Positions 24,488 through 31,633 of a DNA stretch of 33,359 nucleotides are shown piece after piece (the stretch's first letter is position 1; every line of letters begins with the position of its first letter). The notes below the pieces were generated by a model. It made no database searches. It saw only the letters and a program-made list of their open reading frames with translations, and had not been told where the DNA came from. Source of the stretch: an uncultured Eubacterium sp. (GTDB lineage: Bacteria; Bacillota; Clostridia; Lachnospirales; Lachnospiraceae); NCBI GenBank assembly GCA_934317205.1, contig CAKREL010000014.1:1-33359 (forward strand). Direction: 5' to 3'. Both the position numbers and the translations under genes were made by a program.

Positions 24488-25381
24488 TTACGCCTCTTTG
24501 TTAATCTTAACAAATGCTTTTTGATCCATGATTCCAATTCCGTATACAATCTCTGCACGGATTGCAATCTGGTTGTTTCTCTGCAGATCGCCCAGTCCAT
24601 CCGGATCGCCATACTCAATCAGGTGTGCACTGATAGATCGCTGCACACCCCAGCGGAACGCATCGAACTGACCGACAATTCCAATCAGGTTGGATGCTAC
24701 ACTGATTTCATTTTTTGCAGAAATAGTATCTGAGATGGCTGCATTCATACCAAGGAAGTTGGTTACATTCTGGCCAAAGCCAATCTCCGGATAAATTTTT
24801 CTTCCGGTGCTGTCACGCATGGTAGATAATCCAAAGGACAATGTCGGGTCCATAGCGATGCCAGCCGGAGTGTAGCCTGCTGCAATCACTGTTCCTGCTG
24901 CTGCCTCAATCGCTTCATCGTATTTTGTTCCTGTTAATGTCACGAACTGAGTTGTGTCAGTCAAACCTTCTTTTACAAGATCTGATACCGTTCCAGTCAG
25001 TGGATTGATCTTGTGAATTCCAACCAAATCCAATGCACGTCCAAGCGCAATACCAGCATTTGATGCCAGATCCTGAATTACCCCAATCTGTACATCCTCA
25101 TCAGCCCACTGAACTTCCTGTGAAAATCTCATGGTTACCTGGATTTTGTATGGATTGATCGTTTTTGTTCCATAAGTAGCCGGTGTCGGTGATTTTTGTT
25201 TTCCCTCTCCGACCAGTTCTCCTTTTGGTGGCGCTGTTAATACCCATGCCTGCTGTGTTCCAAATTTCTGCGGTCGTGCTCCGGATAACTGTGCTAATAC
25301 AGATCCTTTCTGCGCTTTTTTAAAGATACCTTCTGATACGGTTGAAGGGATCTGAAAATCTGTTGTAAGTAATGCTGCCAT
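24488..25381 (-). CDS. Major capsid protein (HK97 fold)
   Basis: The 297-residue protein forms the head shell. Recognisable elements are the N-terminal VSEGIFKKAQKGSVLAQLSGA stretch, the P-domain spine helix region (DLASNAGIALGRALDLVGI, about 126-144), the GTVIAAGYTPAGIAMDP segment around 165-180 and the C-terminal strand VYGIGIMDQKAFVKI. This is the standard pattern of the Phage_capsid family. No long N-terminal delta domain is present, in line with a separate scaffold gene just before it. GGAGG precedes the ATG. Confidence 0.93.
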   Translation of the reverse strand: MAALLTTDFQIPSTVSEGIFKKAQKGSVLAQLSGARPQKFGTQQAWVLTAPPKGELVGEGKQKSPTPATYGTKTINPYKIQVTMRFSQEVQWADEDVQIGVIQDLASNAGIALGRALDLVGIHKINPLTGTVSDLVKEGLTDTTQFVTLTGTKYDEAIEAAAGTVIAAGYTPAGIAMDPTLSFGLSTMRDSTGRKIYPEIGFGQNVTNFLGMNAAISDTISAKNEISVASNLIGIVGQFDAFRWGVQRSISAHLIEYGDPDGLGDLQRNNQIAIRAEIVYGIGIMDQKAFVKINKEA

Positions 25382-25383
25382 AT

Positions 25384-25875
25384 TTATTTTCCTCCGAATA
25401 ATTGATGTACAAGCTCTCTCACGCCATCATCCACATGAGGTTCGCTTGCGTGTGGTTTGCTGTTGCTTCTCGGTCCCGGATAAGTTGTAGGTTTTGCAAA
25501 ATCTTTGATGGCCTTTGCCTGTTTTTTGCAAGTCTCTTCGTCCTCTCCTGTCAATAATGCCGCAGGGACTCCCGTTTCTTCTGCTACTTTGTTTCTTACC
25601 TGTGTTACAGTTTTTTCTTTTGCAAGTCCTGCCAGCTGCTGTTTAAGGGTTGCAATTTCCTCTGCGTTCTTCTCAGCATCTGTCTTCTTGCTGTTTTTTA
25701 ATTCTTCATATTTACCAGCTTTTTCCTTCAGGTCATCGTAATCTGCATATTTCTGTTTCTGTCTGGCGAGGCGTCCCTCGACAATTGCATCCACGTCAGC
25801 CTGGGTGAATTTCTTTTCTTCTGTTCCTGGTTCTGTTTCTGCTGCTGCAGTGCCGTTTTCGTTGATATTTTCCAT
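25384..25875 (-). CDS. Capsid scaffold protein (DUF4355/gp20-like)
   Basis: A 163-residue acidic, mostly coiled-coil protein (heptad-like stretch about 50-95) with the FTQADVDAIVEGRLARQK motif at about 24-41, a hallmark of scaffold proteins in SPP1-like head gene clusters. The start is the ATG at 25873-25875 with GGAGGG 8 bases upstream; a TTG five codons earlier lies within that site. It would guide capsid assembly with the next gene. No maturation protease gene is visible nearby. Confidence 0.88.
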   Translation of the reverse strand: MENINENGTAAAETEPGTEEKKFTQADVDAIVEGRLARQKQKYADYDDLKEKAGKYEELKNSKKTDAEKNAEEIATLKQQLAGLAKEKTVTQVRNKVAEETGVPAALLTGEDEETCKKQAKAIKDFAKPTTYPGPRSNSKPHASEPHVDDGVRELVHQLFGGK

Positions 25876-25930
25876 CGTGTTACCCTCCAAATAAGTGAAT
25901 TTATGTCCATGCTAGGCGCATGTTGCCATT

Positions 25931-25957
25931 AAAAAAGCAGCTTCATAGAAGCCACTT
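25931..25957 (-). terminator. Intrinsic terminator before the scaffold gene
   Basis: On the minus strand GTGGCTTC-TAT-GAAGCTGC forms an 8-base stem (extendable by A-T pairs, two G-U pairs) followed by TTTTTT. It lies about 55 bases before the scaffold start. I see no clear promoter between them, so capsid expression needs read-through or antitermination. Confidence 0.65.
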
Positions 25958-26052
25958 GAATAATCATCGTATTTTATTTTTACAATCAAACGCATCACCT
26001 CTGATTCTTCCGGTCGTTCCCTGCCGGTGGGAGATATTGGATCACCGCCTTT

Positions 26053-26352
26053 CTATGCGATAATGCTTTTGATTCCGTATGCGATGGCACAATCATGTTC
26101 GATGATGCATCCACGAGCATCGTCCCATCCTGGGGCGAAATAGGCCACATCTGCATCTGCCAATAGCTCCAGTGATTTTCCAAGAAACCACAGTGGTTTT
26201 GCATCTGCTGGTGCTTTTTCAAAGAACGAATCAATCACTTCCACCGGTTCTCCCACCAGTTCAGATGCTGCTTCGATTGCTTTCTCACGTTCCTCCTTGA
26301 TTTCCTCGTCTGTTTTGCCGCGCATCGGCTGGCTGATAAATAATTTTTTCAT
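26053..26352 (-). CDS. DUF4406 / nucleoside 2-deoxyribosyltransferase-like protein
   Basis: The 99-residue protein opens with KKLFISQPMRGKTDEEI, the strong signature of DUF4406 in the nucleoside deoxyribosyltransferase superfamily. The likely nucleophile is Glu85 in the GCIIEHDCAIAYG motif. Family members hydrolyse or transfer the base of (deoxy)nucleotides, but the substrate here is unknown; nucleotide salvage or interference with a nucleotide-signal defence are options. It sits alone between two terminators inside the head gene cluster, as a moron gene would. AGAGGTAAGGG precedes the ATG. Confidence 0.85.
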   Translation of the reverse strand: MKKLFISQPMRGKTDEEIKEEREKAIEAASELVGEPVEVIDSFFEKAPADAKPLWFLGKSLELLADADVAYFAPGWDDARGCIIEHDCAIAYGIKSIIA

Positions 26353-26387
26353 GTTCCCTTACCTCTTCCTTTCTTAAAAATGGGTAT

Positions 26388-26419
26388 AAAAATACCACCA
26401 ACCATTTCTGATCAGTGGT
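26388..26419 (-). terminator. Intrinsic terminator before the DUF4406 gene
   Basis: ACCACTGATC pairs over 10 positions (three G-U or T-G pairs) with GGTTGGTGGT around an AGAAAT loop on the minus strand, followed by ATTTTTAT. It follows the YjcQ-like stop codon and lies about 36 bases before the next start, with no room for a full promoter between. Confidence 0.65.
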
Positions 26420-26425
26420 TTGTTA

Positions 26426-26767
26426 TTAAATAAATGGTGTGATTTCTTTTACGTCTTTCAAAAACTGTTTTGCCTTTTCAGCTAACGAATTCTCGCACAA
26501 ATACTCGATGCCTTTTGGCGTTATCTGGCAATCCGGAAATTGTTCTTTTAGATAATATCCATCCCCAACGGAGATATTTGATAAGCCAGTAATATACCCG
26601 TCATTTGACATATTCTGGAATATATATACCCAATACTTACGATTGATTTTAAACAAAGTTCCGTCATACATGAGCATCTCGGGTTCTATTTTTTCACCGG
26701 CTTTTAATTTTACATACAAATATGCTAGTATTTTATATACAATCACATAATAATCGTCTTTTGCCAT
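26426..26767 (-). CDS. YjcQ-family-like phage protein
   Basis: The 113-residue protein starts MAKDDYYVIVYKILAYLY and has a winged-helix-like layout (YITGLSNI..., then ITPKGIEYLCEN at about 86-97), as in the YjcQ family found in Firmicutes prophages. It lies 15 bases downstream of the putative immunity gene and is followed at once by a terminator, so it ends the toxin/immunity unit. The function is unknown: a regulator of the cassette or a second accessory factor is possible. AAAGGAA precedes the ATG. Confidence 0.75.
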   Translation of the reverse strand: MAKDDYYVIVYKILAYLYVKLKAGEKIEPEMLMYDGTLFKINRKYWVYIFQNMSNDGYITGLSNISVGDGYYLKEQFPDCQITPKGIEYLCENSLAEKAKQFLKDVKEITPFI

Positions 26768-26782
26768 GCTCTTCGTTCCTTT

Positions 26783-27061
26783 CTAATATGTCTCTATAGC
26801 CCGTTCGATGATATTGGCAAGTTCCTCCTCTCTGTATTCCTCTAACGAAAAGATGTCCCCATCTTCAAACCTGTTATTCTCTGCCTCTTTCGTATTTTCA
26901 GCAAATTCGATAACGATACTGTCACCAAATATTGTATCTAATCTCAAATAGCCTTCCGATGCCGTTTTAAAGCATGCTCTGTTTTCTATGAATACAGGGT
27001 TCTGTTTCTCGGCAATTCTTTTTTCGATTTTATCTTTCATCGTTTCAATGTTTGCTTTCAT
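26783..27061 (-). CDS. Small acidic protein, putative immunity protein of the MuF toxin
   Basis: A 92-residue, Glu-rich protein that overlaps the end of the MuF gene by 17 bases. Its core, LRLDTIFGDSIVIEFAENTKEA followed by NRFEDGDIF, resembles small acidic immunity proteins (possibly the Imm59 type, from memory). Position directly after a toxin-like domain, tight coupling and acidic charge opposite to a basic toxin tail are what one expects of a cognate immunity gene. No structural role in virions is suggested by the sequence. AAGGGGG lies 8-10 bases before the ATG. Confidence 0.6.
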   Translation of the reverse strand: MKANIETMKDKIEKRIAEKQNPVFIENRACFKTASEGYLRLDTIFGDSIVIEFAENTKEAENNRFEDGDIFSLEEYREEELANIIERAIETY

Positions 27062-28025
27062 TCAGTTCTACCCCCTTCATGTCAAAACGTTTTGTTCCAT
27101 TTTTGGCATTTGAAACTTTATAATATGCTACTGTATGATGCCTGCCTTCCGGATGATACTGTAGATATCCATCTCCTCTATAGTTGATCCTGTAGCCTCC
27201 ACCATCTTCGAATTGTATTCCTTTCAGACTTCCTGCTCCAAGTGGTTTTGTTTCAAATCCTAAATTGTCCAGATAATCTTTCCATTCTTTGGGCGTTCTC
27301 TGACCCAGAATCAACGAATCCTGTTCTAATTTGATAGTAAATTCTATCTGATCCAATGTCAATGGATTTTTCCCGTTTAGCATTCTCCTAAGAGAATTTA
27401 TTTTTTCATCAGAACTACTTCCGGACATATTGTTGTATATTTCCAAATACTTATCCGGATTATATCCTGCTACGGTGCTGTGTCCATCAAAACGAACCGC
27501 ATACTCACAATCACAATTTGCATGGATGTGCTCTGCATGGCCACCTTTCAGCGCTTTATCTGACATGTACTGCCAGCCTCTGGAAGCCAGGGTAATGCAA
27601 AATGCACATGTGTCTCCGTGCGGAATCCATGCGAATTGTGCTCCGTCCCTCTTTGCATTTTTAAGGGTGGTGTCTGCCCCGACCTGTTTAACCAATCTTG
27701 CTATTGTGGATGGCACCTTTACCTGCGATTGTTTCATGGTTCCATGTACTGCTTTTGCTACTTCGCCGTATTCTGGAAGATCTGCAATTTCCGCCGTTGG
27801 TACTATAACTCCCTGTGCTGCTGCCGTCTTTTCATACATCTGGCAAGCCAACGAACCGATTGCCTGTCCATAATGTGTCGACAATGCATAAGCATAATCC
27901 AGAAGTGCTTTATCATCACTGAATCCGTGTTTACGCACCCACTCCTGCATCAGATCCGCCGCCTTCTGGCTGACTTGCGCCATTTTTGTTATGTACTGTA
28001 CCCATGCCTTCGTCGATATTCTCAT
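27045..28025 (-). CDS. MuF-type minor capsid protein with C-terminal toxin-like extension
   Basis: Start is the ATG at 28023-28025 with GAGGAG 7 bases upstream, giving 326 residues. A TTG two codons earlier is rejected. Residues 1-195 match minor capsid protein 2/MuF: a helical N-terminus, then Cys140-x2-Cys143 and His/Cys residues up to Cys171-x-Cys173 that form a likely metal site, closed by GYNPDKYLEIYNN. MuF proteins sit inside the head next to the portal and can be ejected with DNA. Residues about 235-326 are a separate small basic domain with DGYLQYHPEGRHH, YYKVS and TKRFD motifs, which looks like a polymorphic toxin (nuclease-like) module. It overlaps the portal gene by 95 bases and the putative immunity gene by 17. 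Toxic activity is inferred. Confidence 0.82.
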   Translation of the reverse strand: MRISTKAWVQYITKMAQVSQKAADLMQEWVRKHGFSDDKALLDYAYALSTHYGQAIGSLACQMYEKTAAAQGVIVPTAEIADLPEYGEVAKAVHGTMKQSQVKVPSTIARLVKQVGADTTLKNAKRDGAQFAWIPHGDTCAFCITLASRGWQYMSDKALKGGHAEHIHANCDCEYAVRFDGHSTVAGYNPDKYLEIYNNMSGSSSDEKINSLRRMLNGKNPLTLDQIEFTIKLEQDSLILGQRTPKEWKDYLDNLGFETKPLGAGSLKGIQFEDGGGYRINYRGDGYLQYHPEGRHHTVAYYKVSNAKNGTKRFDMKGVELNESKH

Positions 28026-29403
28026 CGTCAAACTCCTCTGTCAGGATCTTAGTGCCTTGCGCTCTCAGTTCCTGTGCCTGAATTCTTCTAATGTCTGCCT
28101 GGTCAAAACCTATCATTTCCAAAAAGATATCTGTTTGTGCGAACCCCTCTCTTGCTGTTGCAATCTTCAATGCTGCGTCTGTTGTGGATGCTACACTCGG
28201 CATTGCCGGGTTCTTAAAATGCGCTATCACGTCTCTGACTTCATCTGGAAGATTGTCCGGTGTCGTATCAAGTTCTATGGCCAGCGCCATTTTTGCAATC
28301 CGGTACAACGCATCGCCGTTGGTTCTGTTTAACTGCTCTGCCATAAGGATCAACGTCTGTGACTGTGCTATAATTGCTTCACTGGATGTAGGATTTGCAT
28401 CATTGACCACACCAACGTCTGTGACTGCCAATCCGGTTGCTGCGGAGTACTGCGTAGCCAGCATTCGAAGCATCTGAACATGCGGTTCAATGTTTCCTTG
28501 GGATAACTGGCCAAAAGATGGCTTTTCTCCAGTTTCCGGGTTTGTGGTACCGAGCAGGAGACTTCCAACGTATTGTTTAAATTTATTATTAATCAACACA
28601 TCGTATTGATCATCTGTGATTCCAAGCAGATATTTTTGTGGTGATGTCGCAAATTCAAGTCCTATGGTTGCATTGGCAACTGTACGGACGTATCCCTCTA
28701 TCAACCGTCTGATTGGCTCTTTGAGCCGTGATTGTCCGAATGGCTTGTCATTTGTCGCATCCCATGTCAGAGCCACCATGAGCGGCTCATTAAAATCATT
28801 TGGGTATTCCGTTGCATGCCAGCTCCCGCCTGTCCGATCCAACACCCAGATTGCTTTGTCTGTATAAAAATTCACATGTTCTGGCGACCATTCAATGTCG
28901 GATTCGTCTCTCCGATCGTCTTCGAAAGCAAATCCGTATTTTATCCGCCCTTCTTTCGCATCCCACGAGGCCGCTGCACAATGTGGAGAATAGAAACGCA
29001 CCCTTGCGTCTTTCTCTGATCCCGAAACTGCAGCAAAGGCACATCCATACTTCAGTTCTTCCCTGACCGCTTTGTTGTATTCTGTAATCAGGTGATTTCT
29101 CCTCATGATTGCATCCATATCTTCTGACTTTGTCCCGTTTTCTGTCACAAAACCATCAAACATAGATCTGGAGGCTAAGACATCTACTGTCTTTGCTCCC
29201 CAGGCGCATCCAATCTCCAGTCTTCTGATTCCAGACGGAAGGGCGATGCCAAGATTTACCTCTTGCAATGTAATTTTTCCGTTGTAGTATCGACGTTTCT
29301 TCCGGTTTGTTGACTTGTGATAGTCGTATATATATTTTAGTTCGTTCAGCTGCTGCTGTTCCTCTTCCGGAAGTCCTTCGACTCTCCCAAAATTTAACTC
29401 CAT
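27931..29403 (-). CDS. Portal protein (SPP1 gp6-like)
   Basis: The 490-residue portal forms the dodecameric ring for DNA entry and exit. It has the usual layout: a helical N-terminus (LNELKYIYDYHKSTNRKKRRYY), wing strands with YGCAFAAVSG, the WVLDRTGG and FNEPLMVAL segments around 185-215, the stem/crown helices after 290 and a Gly/Asp-rich tail. The start codon overlaps the terminase stop as TAATG, with GAGG upstream. Its last 95 bases overlap the MuF gene in another frame, which is long for this cluster. Confidence 0.9.
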   Translation of the reverse strand: MELNFGRVEGLPEEEQQQLNELKYIYDYHKSTNRKKRRYYNGKITLQEVNLGIALPSGIRRLEIGCAWGAKTVDVLASRSMFDGFVTENGTKSEDMDAIMRRNHLITEYNKAVREELKYGCAFAAVSGSEKDARVRFYSPHCAAASWDAKEGRIKYGFAFEDDRRDESDIEWSPEHVNFYTDKAIWVLDRTGGSWHATEYPNDFNEPLMVALTWDATNDKPFGQSRLKEPIRRLIEGYVRTVANATIGLEFATSPQKYLLGITDDQYDVLINNKFKQYVGSLLLGTTNPETGEKPSFGQLSQGNIEPHVQMLRMLATQYSAATGLAVTDVGVVNDANPTSSEAIIAQSQTLILMAEQLNRTNGDALYRIAKMALAIELDTTPDNLPDEVRDVIAHFKNPAMPSVASTTDAALKIATAREGFAQTDIFLEMIGFDQADIRRIQAQELRAQGTKILTEEFDDENIDEGMGTVHNKNGASQPEGGGSDAGVGA

Positions 29404-30839
29404 TATCCAATCCTCATCTTTCTGGCCGGATTTCTCTTCGATGTCCTACAGCCCCATAAAGCTAATGCGGCTGCTTCAATCGGCGTTGAATTTTCGCCTC
29501 CAAATCCCCAGCCTCCGGATATTGGCCGTTTCACTGATGTGATAGCCGATTCTTTTAATATTTCCTGCAATTTATACCATGTAACCGTTTCCTCGTTAAT
29601 CTCCTGGACTATCTGACTGGCTGCTGCTACCACATCCTTTGCGGATGGTTTTATGATCGACTTTTTATTCTTCCACACCGGTGCAATTTTCTCTATCAGG
29701 AAATCCACGCCGTTTCTTCCATCGATTACCACACAGGATGCCTCTTTGTAGCGTTCATTCAGCCAATCTGCCAGCCATTGGATTCCTCTGTCTGTGGTCT
29801 TGTACTCAATCAGTGAGATTCGTGCCGCTTCATCTTCCGGACACACGGCGCCGCACAATGCTACCGCTGATCCATCCGCAGAAAATTTTATTCCATAGGC
29901 TGTTTTTCCTTCTGGCTTTCCCTGATCCGACGCACATGCCTCCCATTTTGTTTTATCGATTGCGTAATCCTGATCATTATTCACTGGTGACCACCATCCC
30001 AATCGTTCTCTTGCGAAAGTATCCTCGTTCATCTGTTCACATTCTGCTGCAATGGTGCTTTCTCTCATACGTCTACCGAGAGCCGGATTGCACGCCGCCC
30101 ATCTGGTGCGATCTGTCACATCCCCAATCTCATTCACTGAGTATTCTGTCCATGCTGTCGAATTGCTTGCGCCGCTTAGCGCTTTCTCGCGGATATTTTT
30201 GAATACGTCACCGGTGCAATTCTCATCCGGTGGAGTTCCGAGATAGATGGTCTGTGGATTTCTCGACGCAGATATCGCCGGGAGAAATGATGCCTGCTGC
30301 TCTGGTGTTAATTCCTGCGCCTCGTCGAATACCAGCAGATCTCCATGTAATCCTCTACCACCATTTCTGGTTCTGGCCACGAATACAACTCTTCCACCGT
30401 TTTTCAGAATAATCTGCTCTCTGCCAAGTGCTGCCTTGATTTCTTTCACATATTTTTTTAAGCTTCTGCTTTCGAATAGTCCCTTTAACTCCATAAAGGT
30501 TTCTGTTGCCGTTTTCTGTAGGTGTGCCGTATATACGATCCACTCTGCATACATCACCATACCGGATGCCATGCGTCCGGTAGTATCGAGTGTTTTTCCA
30601 TTCTGTCGAGGAACAGATAATCCGCACGTTGGGGCGGACCAGATTTCTTCTTCTGTCCGCCCCATCCAGTCGTGCAAAACACCTGCCTGCCACGGATCCA
30701 CACACAGCCGGCCGGCTGCCAAAATTTTAACTGCATCCTCTCCGTCTGTGTGAACGTAATCCGGAACAATCCTAACGGACGGATCCTGACTTCCCATCAG
30801 CTGCTCGTGTGGAGAGGATTTGGCTGATTTCGTCGTCAT
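29403..30839 (-). CDS. Terminase large subunit
   Basis: The 478-residue motor packages DNA into the head. The ATPase part has Walker A VPRQNGKT (about 76-83) and Walker B LLVFDEAQ (about 168-175) with the catalytic Glu; the nuclease part begins around 305 with YGIKFSADGS and contains VVIDGRNG (about 375) as a second acidic motif. This is the Terminase_1-like group that occurs in HK97-type cos phages with a linked HNH gene. It overlaps the small subunit gene by 68 bases; the first ATG has AGGGGAACGG upstream and no better start is visible further in. Confidence 0.93.
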   Translation of the reverse strand: MTTKSAKSSPHEQLMGSQDPSVRIVPDYVHTDGEDAVKILAAGRLCVDPWQAGVLHDWMGRTEEEIWSAPTCGLSVPRQNGKTLDTTGRMASGMVMYAEWIVYTAHLQKTATETFMELKGLFESRSLKKYVKEIKAALGREQIILKNGGRVVFVARTRNGGRGLHGDLLVFDEAQELTPEQQASFLPAISASRNPQTIYLGTPPDENCTGDVFKNIREKALSGASNSTAWTEYSVNEIGDVTDRTRWAACNPALGRRMRESTIAAECEQMNEDTFARERLGWWSPVNNDQDYAIDKTKWEACASDQGKPEGKTAYGIKFSADGSAVALCGAVCPEDEAARISLIEYKTTDRGIQWLADWLNERYKEASCVVIDGRNGVDFLIEKIAPVWKNKKSIIKPSAKDVVAAASQIVQEINEETVTWYKLQEILKESAITSVKRPISGGWGFGGENSTPIEAAALALWGCRTSKRNPARKMRIG

Positions 30840-31041
30840 CGTCTACCGTTCCCCTTATCTCTTCAATCTCTTTTATTGTCTCTCGGTACTGTTTGGCAAG
30901 CGGTGGCATGAGCTTTGCTCCGCTCGCCGCTTCCTCTGTGCATGCATCAATTTGTTTTGCCAACACTTTCGCCAGATTTTCAAGCTGTTCCAAGCGGTTT
31001 CCTTTGCCTGTCACAGTGGCCATTTTCTTGGCTCTAGCCAT
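30772..31041 (-). CDS. Terminase small subunit-like protein
   Basis: The 89-residue protein is basic at the N-terminus (ARAKKMATVTGKGNRLEQLENLAKVLAKQID) and helical, with YRETIKEIEEIRG at about 52-64. It lies directly before the large terminase gene, the normal place for the DNA-recognition subunit. Short proteins of this type are annotated as small terminase in many Lachnospiraceae phages, though a clear helix-turn-helix is not obvious. Assignment is mostly by position. AGGGG precedes the ATG. Confidence 0.65.
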   Translation of the reverse strand: MARAKKMATVTGKGNRLEQLENLAKVLAKQIDACTEEAASGAKLMPPLAKQYRETIKEIEEIRGTVDDDDEISQILSTRAADGKSGSVR

Positions 31042-31099
31042 CTTCTACCACCCCTTTAAAAATTCTCTGTGTGTAAATCGGCGCTGGACGGCTGGGGTC

Positions 31100-31134
31100 G
31101 CTGGCCAGCAGTGGGAGGGTTCCCTCCCCACCCC
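31100..31134. other. GC-rich palindromic patch, candidate cos region
   Basis: Within the 125-base gap between the HNH and small terminase genes lie a perfect 10-base palindrome, GCTGGCCAGC (31100-31109), and a 7-base perfect GC stem, GGGAGGG-TT-CCCTCCC (31113-31128), followed by CACCCC. No U-tract follows, so it is not a terminator. HNH-linked terminases cut at cos sites near this position, and such sites are often GC-rich and symmetric. The exact cut is unknown. Confidence 0.4.
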
Positions 31135-31166
31135 TGATGCAATCAATGCCACGGTGACCTTTCTTT

Positions 31167-31508
31167 TCACCATTTACCATCAGAAATATTGTGCAAGCCG
31201 GGGCTTATACACATTTTTTTATCAATAATTTTATTACTCTTTTCCGCATTACAACAATAGTGAGCCGCCTGCAGGTTGTTCCAATCCTGGGCGGCAGCTT
31301 CTCTGGATGTGTATCCAAACTCTCGGTATCTTGAAATCGGTTTGATCTCGTCAATTACAAATGATAGCGGATGTTTGCTGTCGCTTGGCTCATCATAGTG
31401 GATGGGGCCAAGACGACCGTGGCATATTCCACATGGACCACCTATTGCCTTTAGCCTGGCTCTGTGTTTTCTTCTTAGGTTCCCGTTTGAATATCGTGGA
31501 TTGCTCAT
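31167..31508 (-). CDS. HNH endonuclease
   Basis: The 113-residue protein has Cys26-x2-Cys29 in CGICHG, the central FVIDEIKPISR motif (50-60) with the general-base region, Asn78 and the ending HYCCNAEKSNK (83-93) with His83 and Cys residues. This is the compact zinc-bound HNH type that works with the terminase in specific cos cleavage in HK97-like phages. The strict first His of HNH is replaced in the DEI segment, so activity should be checked. AGGAG lies 7 bases before the ATG. Confidence 0.88.
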   Translation of the reverse strand: MSNPRYSNGNLRRKHRARLKAIGGPCGICHGRLGPIHYDEPSDSKHPLSFVIDEIKPISRYREFGYTSREAAAQDWNNLQAAHYCCNAEKSNKIIDKKMCISPGLHNISDGKW

Positions 31509-31530
31509 TGTCCGCTCCTGTTTTTTTATA

Positions 31531-31564
31531 TATTAAAAGGCAGTGGAACGAATCCTGCTGCCTT
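31531..31564 (-). terminator. Intrinsic terminator between late promoter and HNH gene
   Basis: AAGGCAG and CTGCCTT form a 7-base perfect stem with an inner GGA/TCC pair region, followed by TTAATATA on the minus strand. It sits about 30-60 bases downstream of the candidate late promoter and just before the HNH ribosome binding site. The arrangement would give a short leader RNA unless polymerase is modified. Confidence 0.65.
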
Positions 31565-31597
31565 GTTGCTATTCATATATCTTTTTTCGACATTCTA

Positions 31598-31606
31598 ATC
31601 ATATCA
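31598..31606 (-). promoter_or_regulatory. Extended -10 promoter, candidate late promoter
   Basis: On the minus strand TGATATGAT provides the TGn extension and a good -10 box (TATGAT, 31598-31603). The region at -35 (GTTTTG with a 17-base spacer) is poor, as expected for a promoter of this type or one that needs an activator. It lies just after the ArpU-like gene and reads into the HNH-terminase-head genes. Confidence 0.45.
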
Positions 31607-31633
31607 CAGATAGCGCCGCACAAAACGCACAGT

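Noticed and set aside
25995..26234. 79-codon minus-strand frame overlapping the DUF4406 gene
   Set aside because: It lies in another frame of a recognised gene and lacks a ribosome binding site.
29681..30202. 173-codon plus-strand open frame inside the terminase gene
   Set aside because: Antisense to conserved terminase motifs, with Leu/Arg/His-rich shadow composition and no start signals.
31113..31128. GC hairpin after the HNH gene as a terminator
   Set aside because: The 2-base loop and lack of a T-run on either strand make termination unlikely; cos or another symmetric site is preferred.
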